Positions 44,027-52,705 are shown, numbered from the stretch's first letter. The stretch is DNA of 64,000 bases from a bacterium D16-76 (GCA_009917445.1 QZEE01000004.1:62001-126000); one strand, 5' to 3'. The notes: a model not told the origin generated them from the letters alone. Numbers and translations are program-made.

Positions 44027-45892
44027 ATGACCGGGAAACAAAAAAAGATGCTTCTGCGTATACTGGTAAGCGGGGTACTGCTTATAGCGGCGGTGCTTGT
44101 GCCCTATGAAGGCCCCTGGCGGTTCCTTTTGTTCCTGCCGGCCTATTTCACCATTGGCTGGGATGTGCTGTGGCGGGCCATTGTCAACATTGGCCACGGG
44201 CAGGTGTTTGATGAAAACTTCTTAATGGCCCTGGCTACTGTGGGCGCTTTCTGCACCGGTTTTTTCGGCCATGGCGAATACCCCGAAGCCGTGTTTGTCA
44301 TGCTCTTCTATCAGGTGGGCGAGCTTTTCCAGAGCTATGCCGTGGGCAAGTCCCGCAAATCGATTGCCGACCTTATGGACATCCGCCCCGACTACGCCAA
44401 CGTGGAGCGTGACGGCGTGCTGGAACAGGTTGACCCGGAGGACATAGCCATAGGCGATGAAATCGTCATAAGGCCCGGCGAGCGTATCCCCTTGGACGGG
44501 ACTGTGGCCGAGGGCGCCTCGTCCCTGGACACAGCGGCCCTTACCGGTGAATCGCTGCCCCGGGAGGTGGGGGAGGGGGATGCCGTCACCAGCGGGTGCG
44601 TGAATATCAGCGGCCTGCTTCGGGTGAAGGTGTCAAAGCCCTTTGAGGAATCTACGGTGTCGAAAATCCTGGACCTGGTGGAAAATTCCAGCAGCAAAAA
44701 GGCCCGGGCTGAAAACTTCATCACCAAATTTGCCCGGTACTACACCCCGTTGGTGGTGTGCAGCGCTTTGGCCCTGGCGGTGCTGCCGCCCCTTTTGCTG
44801 GGCGGCGGCTGGGCAGATTGGGTCCAGCGGGCCTTGATCTTCCTGGTGGTTTCCTGCCCCTGCGCTCTGGTGATCTCGGTACCCCTAAGCTTCTTCGGCG
44901 GCATCGGCGGGGCCTCCCGTCAAGGCATACTGGTGAAGGGGGCCAATTACCTGGAAGCCTTGGCTAAGGCTGAGACTATGGTTTTTGATAAGACCGGCAC
45001 CCTTACCCAAGGGGTCTTCCGGGTGGCGGGCATCTACCCCCAGGGCCGCACCGAAACAGAGCTGCTGGAAATGGCCGCCCTGGCGGAGAGCTATTCCAGC
45101 CACCCCATCTCCCGCTCTCTAAAAGAGGCCTGGGGGCAAGAGCCCCAGCCGGGCCGGGCTGCCGGCGCAGAGGAGATACCGGGCCGGGGCGTGCGTGCCC
45201 AGGTGGACGGCAGGGCCGTATGCGCGGGCAACCAGAAATTCATGGAAGAGCTGGGCATAGCCTGCGCCCCCTGCCAGCAGGCCGGTACGGCCGTCCATGT
45301 GGCGGTTGACGGCGCTTATGCCGGTTATCTGGTCATCGCCGACCAGCCCAAGGAGGATGCGGCCCAGGCCATCCGCGACTTGAAAGCGGCGGGGGTCAAG
45401 CAGACGGTTATGCTCACCGGCGACCGCCGGGAGGTAGGCGAAAGCACAGCCCAAGCCCTGGGGCTGGATGCCGTCTACACCCAGCTGCTGCCTGCCGAAA
45501 AAGTAGAAAAGGTAGAAGCTCTTCTTCAACAGAAGCAGCCCAAAACCACGTTGGCCTTTGTGGGCGACGGCATCAACGACGCGCCGGTGCTGTCCCGCGC
45601 GGACATCGGCATCGCCATGGGGGGGCTGGGGTCTGACGCCGCTATTGAGGCCGCGGACATTGTCCTTATGGACGATAAGCCCTCCAAAATCGCCAAAGCC
45701 ATGTTCATTGCCCGGCGTACCCTGGCCATTGTGCGGCAGAACATCATCTTTGCCCTGGCCATCAAAGGCCTGGTGCTTCTGCTGAGCGCCATGGGCCTCT
45801 CCAATATGTGGGAAGCCGTCTTTGCCGACGTGGGGGTGGCGGTGCTGGCCATCCTCAACGCCATGCGCGCCCTGCGCGTCCCCCAGGACTAA
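44027..45892 (+). CDS. cadA: Heavy-metal-translocating P1B-type ATPase (CadA/ZntA-like)
   Basis: Product of 621 residues. SCPCALVISVPLSF holds the CPC transport motif of helix 6, TGESLP the dephosphorylation loop, DKTGTLTQG the phosphorylated Asp, HPIS the family-specific HP, and GDGINDAPVLSRADIGIAMG the hinge. CPC with the repressor type points to Zn/Cd/Pb export. No N-terminal HMA domain is attached; the protein starts directly with the class-specific helices. Last gene of the operon. Confidence 0.94.
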   Translation: MTGKQKKMLLRILVSGVLLIAAVLVPYEGPWRFLLFLPAYFTIGWDVLWRAIVNIGHGQVFDENFLMALATVGAFCTGFFGHGEYPEAVFVMLFYQVGELFQSYAVGKSRKSIADLMDIRPDYANVERDGVLEQVDPEDIAIGDEIVIRPGERIPLDGTVAEGASSLDTAALTGESLPREVGEGDAVTSGCVNISGLLRVKVSKPFEESTVSKILDLVENSSSKKARAENFITKFARYYTPLVVCSALALAVLPPLLLGGGWADWVQRALIFLVVSCPCALVISVPLSFFGGIGGASRQGILVKGANYLEALAKAETMVFDKTGTLTQGVFRVAGIYPQGRTETELLEMAALAESYSSHPISRSLKEAWGQEPQPGRAAGAEEIPGRGVRAQVDGRAVCAGNQKFMEELGIACAPCQQAGTAVHVAVDGAYAGYLVIADQPKEDAAQAIRDLKAAGVKQTVMLTGDRREVGESTAQALGLDAVYTQLLPAEKVEKVEALLQQKQPKTTLAFVGDGINDAPVLSRADIGIAMGGLGSDAAIEAADIVLMDDKPSKIAKAMFIARRTLAIVRQNIIFALAIKGLVLLLSAMGLSNMWEAVFADVGVAVLAILNAMRALRVPQD

Positions 45893-45900
45893 CGTGGTTT

Positions 45901-45960
45901 TTAGATCCACCCTTTTCCCAAAAAGGGTGGTGGAGGTTTGGAGGCAAAGCCTCCAAGGTC
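45901..45960 (+). repeat. Double-hairpin intergenic repeat
   Basis: CCACCCTTTT-N4-AAAAGGGTGG followed by TTGGAGGC-AAA-GCCTCCAA. Inverse orientation of the element at 37877-37922. It separates the metal operon from the Fe-S operon. Confidence 0.75.
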
Positions 45961-45979
45961 TAAACAAGGGGGCAAACCC

Positions 45980-46699
45980 ATGCTAAACCTGCAAAACATC
46001 TACTGGGCCGCGCCGGATAATACCCCGGTCCTCCGCGGCATCAACCTGGCCATAAAAAAAGGCCGCCTTACCGTCCTGACCGGCCCCAACGGCAGCGGCA
46101 AAACTACCCTCTTCAAGCTGGTGGCAGGGCTTCTGCCGCCCCAAAGCGGCCGCATCCTCCTGGACGGGGAAGACATCACCCCTCTGGACGTGACCCAGCG
46201 GGCCCAGAAGGGGGTGTGCCTGGCCTTTCAGCAGCCGGTGGGTTTTAAGGGCCTTACCATAGGCCGGCTGTTGGAGCTGGCGGCGGGGGAGGCGCTGGAC
46301 GAAGGGCAGCGGTGCGCCCTTCTGAGCCAAGTGGGGCTGGCGTGGGAGGAATATAAAGACCGCCCTGCCGACGGCTCTTTGTCTGGCGGCGAGCGGAAGC
46401 GGGTGGAGATTGCCACGGTGCTGGCCCGCCCGGGCAGGCTTCTCCTCTTTGACGAGCCCGAGGCAGGCTTAGACCTGTGGAGTTTGGCGGGGCTGCTGGA
46501 TGTTTTCCATACCTTGCGGGAGTGCCGGGACAAAGGGATGCTGCTTATCTCTCATCAGGCCAGGCTGTTGGAAGCTGCTGATGAAATTATTGTGCTGGCT
46601 GGGGGGCGGATCGTAGGGCAGGGTCCGCCGGCCCGGATTTTGCCGAGCTTAACGGCGGAGAACCACGGCCCCCTGCCCCGGGGCGGAGGGGAGGCTTAG
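45980..46699 (+). CDS. SufC-like ATPase of a minimal Fe-S assembly system (SmsC type)
   Basis: Product of 239 residues from ATG 45980 (AAGGGGG upstream). Walker A GPNGSGKTT, signature SLSGGERKR and Walker B LLLFDEPEAGLDLWSLAGLL; the DEPEAG(I/L)DLWS form is characteristic of the SufC relatives in anaerobes and archaea that pair with a single SufB/D-like protein. The product is a soluble ATPase, not a transporter. The downstream partner starts eight bases later. Confidence 0.88.
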   Translation: MLNLQNIYWAAPDNTPVLRGINLAIKKGRLTVLTGPNGSGKTTLFKLVAGLLPPQSGRILLDGEDITPLDVTQRAQKGVCLAFQQPVGFKGLTIGRLLELAAGEALDEGQRCALLSQVGLAWEEYKDRPADGSLSGGERKRVEIATVLARPGRLLLFDEPEAGLDLWSLAGLLDVFHTLRECRDKGMLLISHQARLLEAADEIIVLAGGRIVGQGPPARILPSLTAENHGPLPRGGGEA

Positions 46700-46707
46700 T
46701 CCCTGTT

Positions 46708-47631
46708 ATGAACCCTGTCACGGAAAAATTTTTAAAAACCCTGGCAAACTGGAAGGGCCGTTTTACCGGCGCGTACAGCCTGCGGGAAGATGGCTGCTGT
46801 GTGGAGGCTTGCTCTACTGCCTTTGTGCAGATTACCCCTAAAAAAGATTTGCCGGGCCTGGATATCCATATTTTGCCGGGAAGCCAGGGTGAAGTGGTGG
46901 CTGTGCCCGCCTGCGTTACAACGGGCGGCTTAGATGACCTGGCCTACAACGACTTTTTTATAAGCCCTGGGGCCCAGGCTACCATTTTGGCGGGCTGCGG
47001 CCTGCACACAGGCGACGGCCCGCCGGCCAGCCACAGCGGCATCCACCGGTTTTTCTTGGGGGCGGGGGCGAAAATCCGGTACCTGGAGAAGCACCTGGGG
47101 GATGGGGGGGCGGCCCTGCGCTCTATGGGGCCCGAAGCCCACCTTCAACTGGAGGAGGGGGCCCAGATGGAAATGGACGTAGCCCAGCTGGGGGGGATTG
47201 ACCGGGCACGGCGCACCACCCAGGCCGTGCTGGCGGCCGGGGCCCGGCTGACCGTGCGGGAAAGCCTTCTGACGGACGGGGCGCAGCAGGCCCGCTCGGC
47301 CTTTACTGTGCTGCTAAAGGGGCGAGGGGCGTCTGTTGATTTGGTGTCCCGCTCGGTAGCCCGGGGGGAGTCCCGCCAAAGCTACCGTTCCCAAATCACC
47401 GGCAGCGCCCCCTGCGCCGGGCGCTCTGCCTGCGACGCCCTGATAACCGGCCATGCCCAGGTAGACGCCGCCCCCGCCCTTTGCGCCAGCCACCCGGATG
47501 CCGCCTTGGTCCACGAGGCGGCCATCGGCCGCATTGCCAGCCAGCAGATTTACAAGCTGCGCACCCTGGGCCTTACCCAAGCCCAGGCCGAGGAGGAGAT
47601 TATAAAAGGGTTCCTGTCCGCCCCGCTTTAG
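46708..47631 (+). CDS. SufB/SufD-like Fe-S assembly scaffold protein (SmsB type)
   Basis: Product of 307 residues, shorter than SufB (about 470) and SufD (about 420). The repeated beta-helix core and the C-terminal signature VHEAAIGRIASQQIYKLRTLGLTQAQAEEEIIKGFL identify the family. With the preceding ATPase it forms the two-component SmsCB (SUF-like minimal) system. No SufS, SufU or SufE gene is beside it, so sulfur may come from elsewhere. Cysteines that could carry a cluster include ACVTTGG and the CGLH/CAGRSACD positions; the real ligands are unknown. Confidence 0.87.
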   Translation: MNPVTEKFLKTLANWKGRFTGAYSLREDGCCVEACSTAFVQITPKKDLPGLDIHILPGSQGEVVAVPACVTTGGLDDLAYNDFFISPGAQATILAGCGLHTGDGPPASHSGIHRFFLGAGAKIRYLEKHLGDGGAALRSMGPEAHLQLEEGAQMEMDVAQLGGIDRARRTTQAVLAAGARLTVRESLLTDGAQQARSAFTVLLKGRGASVDLVSRSVARGESRQSYRSQITGSAPCAGRSACDALITGHAQVDAAPALCASHPDAALVHEAAIGRIASQQIYKLRTLGLTQAQAEEEIIKGFLSAPL

Positions 47632-47633
47632 CC

Positions 47634-47677
47634 AAAAGGGAGGCCCCCGGTTTTGTGCCGGAAGCCTCCCTTTTTTT
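47634..47677 (+). terminator. Intrinsic terminator after the SmsCB pair
   Basis: AAAAGGGAGGC pairs with GCCTCCCTTTT with an inner CCGG/CCGG part, followed by seven T. Also usable by galU from the other strand. Confidence 0.88.
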
Positions 47678-47691
47678 ATTTTGTGGTAATC

Positions 47692-48567
47692 TTACAGGCT
47701 ATCAGCCAGCCCCCGCAGATAGGCCCGGAAGTCTTCCCCAATCTCCGGGTGGGCCAAAGCCACCTCTACGCTGGCCTGCATAATGCCCAGCTTGCTGCCC
47801 ATGTCGTAGCGGGTGCCGGTAAAATCTACCGCGGTCATGCCGTCGCGCCGGGCCAGGGTGCGCATGGCGTCGGTCAGCTGGATTTCCCCGCCTGCCCCCG
47901 GGGGGGTCTTGTCCAAAATATCAAAGATTTCCGGCGGCAGCACGCACCGCCCCAAAATGGAGTATAAAGAAAATTCCTCCCCAGGGGCAGGCTTTTCCAC
48001 CATGTCGCTGCACCGGAAGTAGTTGCCCCGCAGCGCCTCTACCTTTAAAGAGGAATATTTCCGTATGGCCTCTGGGCTCACTTCCTTTACGCCTACCACG
48101 CCCAAGCCGAATTCCTCATAGGCCCGCATCAGCTGGCCGCAGGCCGGGTCTTTGCCAAGAATCACGTCGTCGCCGTACAGCACGGCAAAGGGCTCGCCCT
48201 GCACAAAGCTGCGGGCGCAGTTGACAGCGTGGCCCAGGCCCTTTGTCTCCTTTTGGCGCACGTAATAAATGTTGGCCAGCTTGGAAAGCGCCACTACCTG
48301 TTCCAGCATGGCTTCTTTTTCCGGGTTGCCGGTCAGGCGTTCTTCCAGCTCTGGGGCCCGGTCAAAATGGTCTTCCAGCAGCCCCTTGCCCCGGTTGGTG
48401 ATGATGAGGATATCCTCGATCCCCGAAGCCGCGGCCTCCTCTACAATATACTGGATGGCGGGCTTGTCCACAATAGGCAGCATCTCTTTGGGCATGGCCT
48501 TGGTGGCGGGCAGCACCCGGGTACCCAGCCCAGCGGCGGGTATGACGGCCTTACGTATCTTTTTCAC
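47692..48567 (-). CDS. galU: UTP-glucose-1-phosphate uridylyltransferase
   Basis: Product of 291 residues. Nucleotide-binding start KAVIPAAGLGTRVLPATKAM, then PKEMLPIVDKPAIQYIVEE, LYGDDVILG and a terminal DMGSKLGIMQA. It makes UDP-glucose for polysaccharides and glycolipids. It starts at GTG (AAGGAGC nine bases upstream). The glycosyltransferase operon at 12 kb could be one user of UDP-sugars (inference). Confidence 0.96.
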   Translation of the reverse strand: MKKIRKAVIPAAGLGTRVLPATKAMPKEMLPIVDKPAIQYIVEEAAASGIEDILIITNRGKGLLEDHFDRAPELEERLTGNPEKEAMLEQVVALSKLANIYYVRQKETKGLGHAVNCARSFVQGEPFAVLYGDDVILGKDPACGQLMRAYEEFGLGVVGVKEVSPEAIRKYSSLKVEALRGNYFRCSDMVEKPAPGEEFSLYSILGRCVLPPEIFDILDKTPPGAGGEIQLTDAMRTLARRDGMTAVDFTGTRYDMGSKLGIMQASVEVALAHPEIGEDFRAYLRGLADSL

Positions 48568-48613
48568 AGGGGTATCGCTCCTTTTTGGTGAAATTTATCC
48601 CATAAAGCCCCGG

Positions 48614-49669
48614 CTACAGCAGCAGGGGCACCACGTTGATCAGCAGGAAATAGCACACAAACATGCACACCGCAATGGCCGTGTTCACCCCGCCCTTTTC
48701 CTCCAGCGTCAAGGCCGCGCCGCCCCCTGCCCCGGGCTCCTGGCGGATCTCCCGCACGCACCGCACACAGTGGCGCATATACATCTTGTTGCCCCGCACC
48801 CCCACTACGATCATGACCACCAGCATAGCCAGCAGGCACAAAAGGGGCAGGCACATTTCAAAATATAAGAACGGGTCTTTGGAAATCAGCTGGGTAAGGG
48901 CCAGCATCTGCTCGTTTGAGGGGGAAAAGCCCTTTGTGATGTCCAGGCCCACCTGGCCGGCCAGCTCGGTTAACAGGGGCGCGGCCACAAAAAGCGTGAC
49001 AAACAGGTACGCCAGGTACAGGCAGAACATCAGCGCCGTTACCAGGGCCCCGGCCTTGTACTGCTTGCGGTAGAGCATCCAGGCGCCGGAAAAGAGGAAG
49101 GCGGAGAAATTGAACTTGTTGCGCCCGGTCTGCTTCATATAGCGGAACACCGGCATATAATACGTGGTGTTCTGCTTGACAAATTTCGAGGCGTCCCCAA
49201 AGCTTACGCCCTTTTCCAGCATGTCGGCCGGGCTTACGCCGCCCATAGGGTCAAAGGCAAAGGGGGGCACCACGCCGCCATAAGCGTTGCGGGCCGTAGG
49301 CGGCGCTGTAAACGGCGGCGGGGGGGCCTGGGGGGGCTTTTGCTCCCCGCGCCCCGCGCCCAGCAGAGACGTGCCGCAGCGGTTGCAGAAAAGGGCGCTG
49401 TGGGCGTTCAGGGTGCCGCACACAGGGCACTCCTGGTCCTTAATCTCCGCCGTAACGTCCCCGGGCTCTGGGGCAGGGGGCGGCGGGGGGGCCCACTCTT
49501 TGCCCTCTTTGTGCAGGTCGTCAAAGATGCACTTGCCTTCCTGCTGGTAGCAGGCCCGGTGGTAGGGGGCCCCGCACTGGGGGCATACCACGATATCGTC
49601 CTCCGCCGTAAAGGCGTCGCCGCATACAGGGCATTTTATACCGGTATGATCTAGCATTTGCAAAGCCAT
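48614..49669 (-). CDS. Zinc-ribbon/RING-like membrane protein with DUF2628-type region
   Basis: Product of 351 residues. N-terminal cysteine clusters CPVCGDAF, CPQCGAPYHRAC and CPVCG..CNRCG are two zinc-binding modules (a RING/FYVE-like finger and a zinc ribbon). A Pro-rich linker follows, then a short segment QNTTYYMPVFRYMKQTGRNKFNFSAFLFSGAWMLYRKQYKAG typical of DUF2628 in shorter form, and three to four membrane helices. Function unknown; such proteins are frequent in Clostridia. The start could be 49669 or the ATG four codons on; neither has an ideal ribosome site. Confidence 0.8.
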   Translation of the reverse strand: MALQMLDHTGIKCPVCGDAFTAEDDIVVCPQCGAPYHRACYQQEGKCIFDDLHKEGKEWAPPPPPAPEPGDVTAEIKDQECPVCGTLNAHSALFCNRCGTSLLGAGRGEQKPPQAPPPPFTAPPTARNAYGGVVPPFAFDPMGGVSPADMLEKGVSFGDASKFVKQNTTYYMPVFRYMKQTGRNKFNFSAFLFSGAWMLYRKQYKAGALVTALMFCLYLAYLFVTLFVAAPLLTELAGQVGLDITKGFSPSNEQMLALTQLISKDPFLYFEMCLPLLCLLAMLVVMIVVGVRGNKMYMRHCVRCVREIRQEPGAGGGAALTLEEKGGVNTAIAVCMFVCYFLLINVVPLLL

Positions 49670-49723
49670 TCCTTTTTTGAGATTTTACGCAGGCCTTCAG
49701 CCGGACGCTTTCACTTGAAACCT

Positions 49724-49752
49724 ATTGTACACGATTCTTCCTAAAAGCGCAA
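49724..49752 (-). promoter_or_regulatory. Promoter of the zinc-ribbon gene
   Basis: Minus strand TTGCGC (49752-49747), 17 bases, TACAAT (49729-49724). Confidence 0.6.
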
Positions 49753-49833
49753 TGCAATCGGGTTTAATTTTCATTCTGTTAATAAATTGTTTGCAAAATC
49801 ACGTAAAAAACACAGCCTGCTGGGAGATTGCTG

Positions 49834-49862
49834 TTTACAATTCCCTCGGGATTTGCTATGAT
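49834..49862 (+). promoter_or_regulatory. Promoter of prfB
   Basis: TTTACA (49834-49839), 17 bases, TATGAT (49857-49862), 68 bases before the ATG. Confidence 0.7.
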
Positions 49863-49930
49863 AAGCAGAGTATAGCCCGCCCCGGGCAGGGCCGGGACAG
49901 AAAACCTACCCCATTTTAGGAGGGAACGAT

Positions 49931-51058
49931 ATGCTGCAATTTGAAGAATGTAAGCGCGCGGTCTCTGAACAGCAGGAGGCGCTTAAAGGGCTGGAAGGGT
50001 CCCTGGGCCTGGAAAAGCTGCGGGAAGAGGTGGAGATGCTGGAGCATAAGTCCGCCGAGCCCGGCTTTTGGGACAACATGCAGGAGGCCCAGAAGGTCAC
50101 CCAGCGCATGGCGGCCTTAAAGGGCCGGGACGAAGGCTACCAGAAGCTGGCGGCCCGCCTGGAAGACTGCCTGGCCCTTATTGAGATGGGAGACGAGGCC
50201 GAAGACCTGTCTTTGGTGGACGAGGCCCAGGCGGAGATTGAGGCCATAAAGGAAGAGATTGCCACCATGCGCCTGTCTACCCTGCTTACAGGGGAGTATG
50301 ACGGCAACAACGCCATTCTGACCTTCCACGCGGGCTCCGGCGGCACAGAGGCCCAGGACTGGGCGGAAATGCTCTTCCGCATGTACACCCGCTGGGCCGA
50401 GCGCAAGGGCTATAAGGTCACCACCCTGGACTACCTGGACGGGGACGAGGCGGGCTTGAAAAGCGCGTCCATTTTGGTGGAAGGCGAAAACGCTTATGGC
50501 TATTTGAAAAGCGAGGCGGGCGTCCACCGCCTGGTGCGCGTGTCCCCCTTTGACGCTGCGGGCCGCCGCCATACGTCTTTCTCGTCTTTGGAGGTTATGC
50601 CGGAGATTGAGGAGGACAACTCGGTGGAGATCAACCCCGATGATATTAAGATGGAAGTTTACCGGGCTTCCGGCGCGGGGGGGCAGAAGGTCAACAAGAC
50701 CTCTTCGGCGGTGCGGCTTATCCACATCCCTACGGGCATTGTGGTCTCTTGCCAGGTGGAGCGCAGCCAGTACCAGAACCGGGACGTGGCTATGAAGATG
50801 CTTATTTCCAAGCTGGTGGAGATCAAAGAGCGGGAAAACCTGGAAAAGATCAGCGACATTAAGGGCGAGCAGAAGGAGATTACCTGGGGCAGCCAGATAC
50901 GATCTTATGTCTTTATGCCCTACACTATGGTGAAGGACCACCGCACCAGCTTTGAGACCGGCAACGTAAACGCCGTTATGGACGGTGACTTGGATGGCTT
51001 TATTAACGCCTACCTCACCGCCCAAAGCCAGAACGCCTTGCGGGAGGGTGTGGAGTAG
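49931..51058 (+). CDS. prfB: Peptide chain release factor 2
   Basis: Product of 375 residues. The stop-codon recognition motif SPF is in VRVSPFDAAGRRH, and the catalytic GGQ in SGAGGQKVNKTSSAV. Residues 1-110 form the helical domain. Unlike E. coli and many Firmicutes, the gene reads straight through the usual site after about codon 25 (EGSLGLEKLREE) with no in-frame UGA, so the autoregulatory programmed frameshift is absent. GGAGGG precedes the ATG. secA, the common neighbour, is not present. Confidence 0.97.
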   Translation: MLQFEECKRAVSEQQEALKGLEGSLGLEKLREEVEMLEHKSAEPGFWDNMQEAQKVTQRMAALKGRDEGYQKLAARLEDCLALIEMGDEAEDLSLVDEAQAEIEAIKEEIATMRLSTLLTGEYDGNNAILTFHAGSGGTEAQDWAEMLFRMYTRWAERKGYKVTTLDYLDGDEAGLKSASILVEGENAYGYLKSEAGVHRLVRVSPFDAAGRRHTSFSSLEVMPEIEEDNSVEINPDDIKMEVYRASGAGGQKVNKTSSAVRLIHIPTGIVVSCQVERSQYQNRDVAMKMLISKLVEIKERENLEKISDIKGEQKEITWGSQIRSYVFMPYTMVKDHRTSFETGNVNAVMDGDLDGFINAYLTAQSQNALREGVE

Positions 51059-51060
51059 TT

Positions 51061-51115
51061 GGGGCTGCCGCCCCAAACCCTGCTTTAAGGGACTTTTTGA
51101 AAAAAGTCCCTTAAA
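51061..51115. repeat. Double-hairpin intergenic repeat / terminator of prfB
   Basis: GGGGC-TGCC-GCCCC, then a long perfect stem TTTAAGGGACTTTTT / AAAAAGTCCCTTAAA (51084-51115) with a two-base loop region. On the minus strand its order matches the repeats at 37877 and 45901. Confidence 0.75.
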
Positions 51116-51158
51116 AATCCTCAAAAACTTTTGCGATTTTTAAGGAAGGAGAGGGACT

Positions 51159-51677
51159 ATGGAATTTACACTGGAAGCGGTCACAGTAGACCAGAAGGAG
51201 ATTCTCCGGAACCTTTTGGAGAAATATAATTATGAATTCTCCCAGTATGACGGCACAGATATAAACGATTTAGGGCTTTATGGCTACAGCTACCTGGACA
51301 ATTATTGGACGGAAGACGGCCGCTGGGCCTTCTTCCTGAAAGCGGACGGCAGGCTGGCGGGCTTTGCTATGGTAAACGACTATCCCGAGGCGGGCGAGCC
51401 CATTGACTACTGCATGTCGGAATTTTTCGTCATGTATAAGTACCGCCGCTGCGGATTGGGCACATGGGCGGTTTATCAGCTGTTCGACCGCTTCCAGGGG
51501 TTGTGGCAGTTAAAGCGCACCCCGCGCAACGAGGGGTCTGTTTATTTTTGGGACAAGATGGTGGACGGCTATACAGGCGGCCATTTCAAATTGGAGAGCC
51601 GGGCGGACATCGCCTATGACGACGGCACCCCGGCAGACCTGTTTACCTTCCGCACAGATCAAAAGGGGCAAAAATGA
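51159..51677 (+). CDS. GNAT-family acetyltransferase
   Basis: Product of 172 residues. The acetyl-CoA loop is MYKYRRCGLGTWAVYQLFDRF; the preceding strand CMSEFFVM is typical. It belongs to the small predicted-acetyltransferase group with N-terminal LLEKYNYEFSQYDG. Acceptor unknown. AAGGAGAGG lies before the ATG. The next gene begins 137 bases downstream. Confidence 0.87.
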   Translation: MEFTLEAVTVDQKEILRNLLEKYNYEFSQYDGTDINDLGLYGYSYLDNYWTEDGRWAFFLKADGRLAGFAMVNDYPEAGEPIDYCMSEFFVMYKYRRCGLGTWAVYQLFDRFQGLWQLKRTPRNEGSVYFWDKMVDGYTGGHFKLESRADIAYDDGTPADLFTFRTDQKGQK

Positions 51678-51814
51678 CAAGCTGGTTACAAAGGTTACGG
51701 ATGGTTTACAAAATGCACGTTTTTTGACAAAACACGCTGTTTTTCAGCTGGTTTTTGACGGTTAAAAGACACCGGCAAAAACCTCGGGAAAAGGCGGGAA
51801 AAGGAGGGGGAAAC

Positions 51815-52705
51815 TTGCGGCAAAGGCGGCAGAAGCGGCAGTTTTTGAAAAGCACCAGCCATTTGCTGGATATCAGCCCGGCGGGGCGCAACATATTTGT
51901 GTCACGGGATAAACAGATACAGAACCGCAAGGCCAGGCGCATTAAAGTGTGGATGCGGGTAGTGGCGGTGCTGATGTCGGTTGTTTCCTTGGCGGCGGCG
52001 GCGCTGTTTGTTTGGAGCTACCTGATCCCTTATTTCCAGCAGGAGTTTATCCTCCCCCCAGCCAATTCCCAGCTGGAAGACCCTTTGCTTACGGGCAGCA
52101 TGGCCCCCCTGCCAGTGTACGACGCTATGGGCCTGCCGGTCTATGACAACGACATGTGCTTGTTCCTTATTAACCGTTCTAACCCGGCGCAGGCGGATTT
52201 TGAGCCCATTTTATACACGGCGGAAAGCGTGGCGGTAGACGCCCGCATTGCCGACGCCCTGCGGCAGATGGCCGCCGCCGCCCGGGAGGATGGGTTGGAG
52301 CTGGTGTTTGCCGAGGGGTACATTTCTTACGAGGAACAGGGGCGGCGCTTTGAAGAGATGGTGGATGAGCTGATGAACGGCGAAAGCGGCCTTACTACGG
52401 TTATGGCTAAAACCGAGGCGGCTTCGGTGCAGCCTGCCGCCGGCCAAAGCGATTTTCAGACCGGACTGTGCGTGCGGCTTTCGGCCGACCCGGAAACCTT
52501 TGAGGATTCCCGTACCTACTCTTGGCTGCGCAGCAATATGGGGAAATATGGCTTTATTTTCCGGTACCCAAAGGGAAAGTCGGATATGACGGGCATGAAG
52601 GACGACCCTACGGTGGTGCGCTATGTGGGCAGCGCCAACGCGGCGGCTATGCAGCAGCGTTCGATGTGTTTGGAAGAGTACGTTACGTATTTGAACAGCC
52701 AGTAA
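51815..52705 (+). CDS. VanY/DacB-like (M15B) protein without zinc ligands
   Basis: Product of 296 residues starting at TTG 51815, chosen because AAGGAGGGGG is just upstream. A basic N-terminus and one membrane helix (about residues 45-70) leave the rest outside the cell. The extracellular part follows the VanY D,D-carboxypeptidase outline: LINRSNPAQADFEPILY, ADALRQMAAAAREDGLEL, EGYISYEEQGRRFEEM, YSWLRSNMGKYGFIFRYPKG, RYVGSANAAAMQQRSMCLEEY. The zinc site is lost: the family SEHxTGLAxD reads SDFQTGLCVR, and the EPWHxR reads DPTVVR. It is therefore probably a non-catalytic peptidoglycan-binding or regulatory relative. Confidence 0.85.
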   Translation: MRQRRQKRQFLKSTSHLLDISPAGRNIFVSRDKQIQNRKARRIKVWMRVVAVLMSVVSLAAAALFVWSYLIPYFQQEFILPPANSQLEDPLLTGSMAPLPVYDAMGLPVYDNDMCLFLINRSNPAQADFEPILYTAESVAVDARIADALRQMAAAAREDGLELVFAEGYISYEEQGRRFEEMVDELMNGESGLTTVMAKTEAASVQPAAGQSDFQTGLCVRLSADPETFEDSRTYSWLRSNMGKYGFIFRYPKGKSDMTGMKDDPTVVRYVGSANAAAMQQRSMCLEEYVTYLNSQ

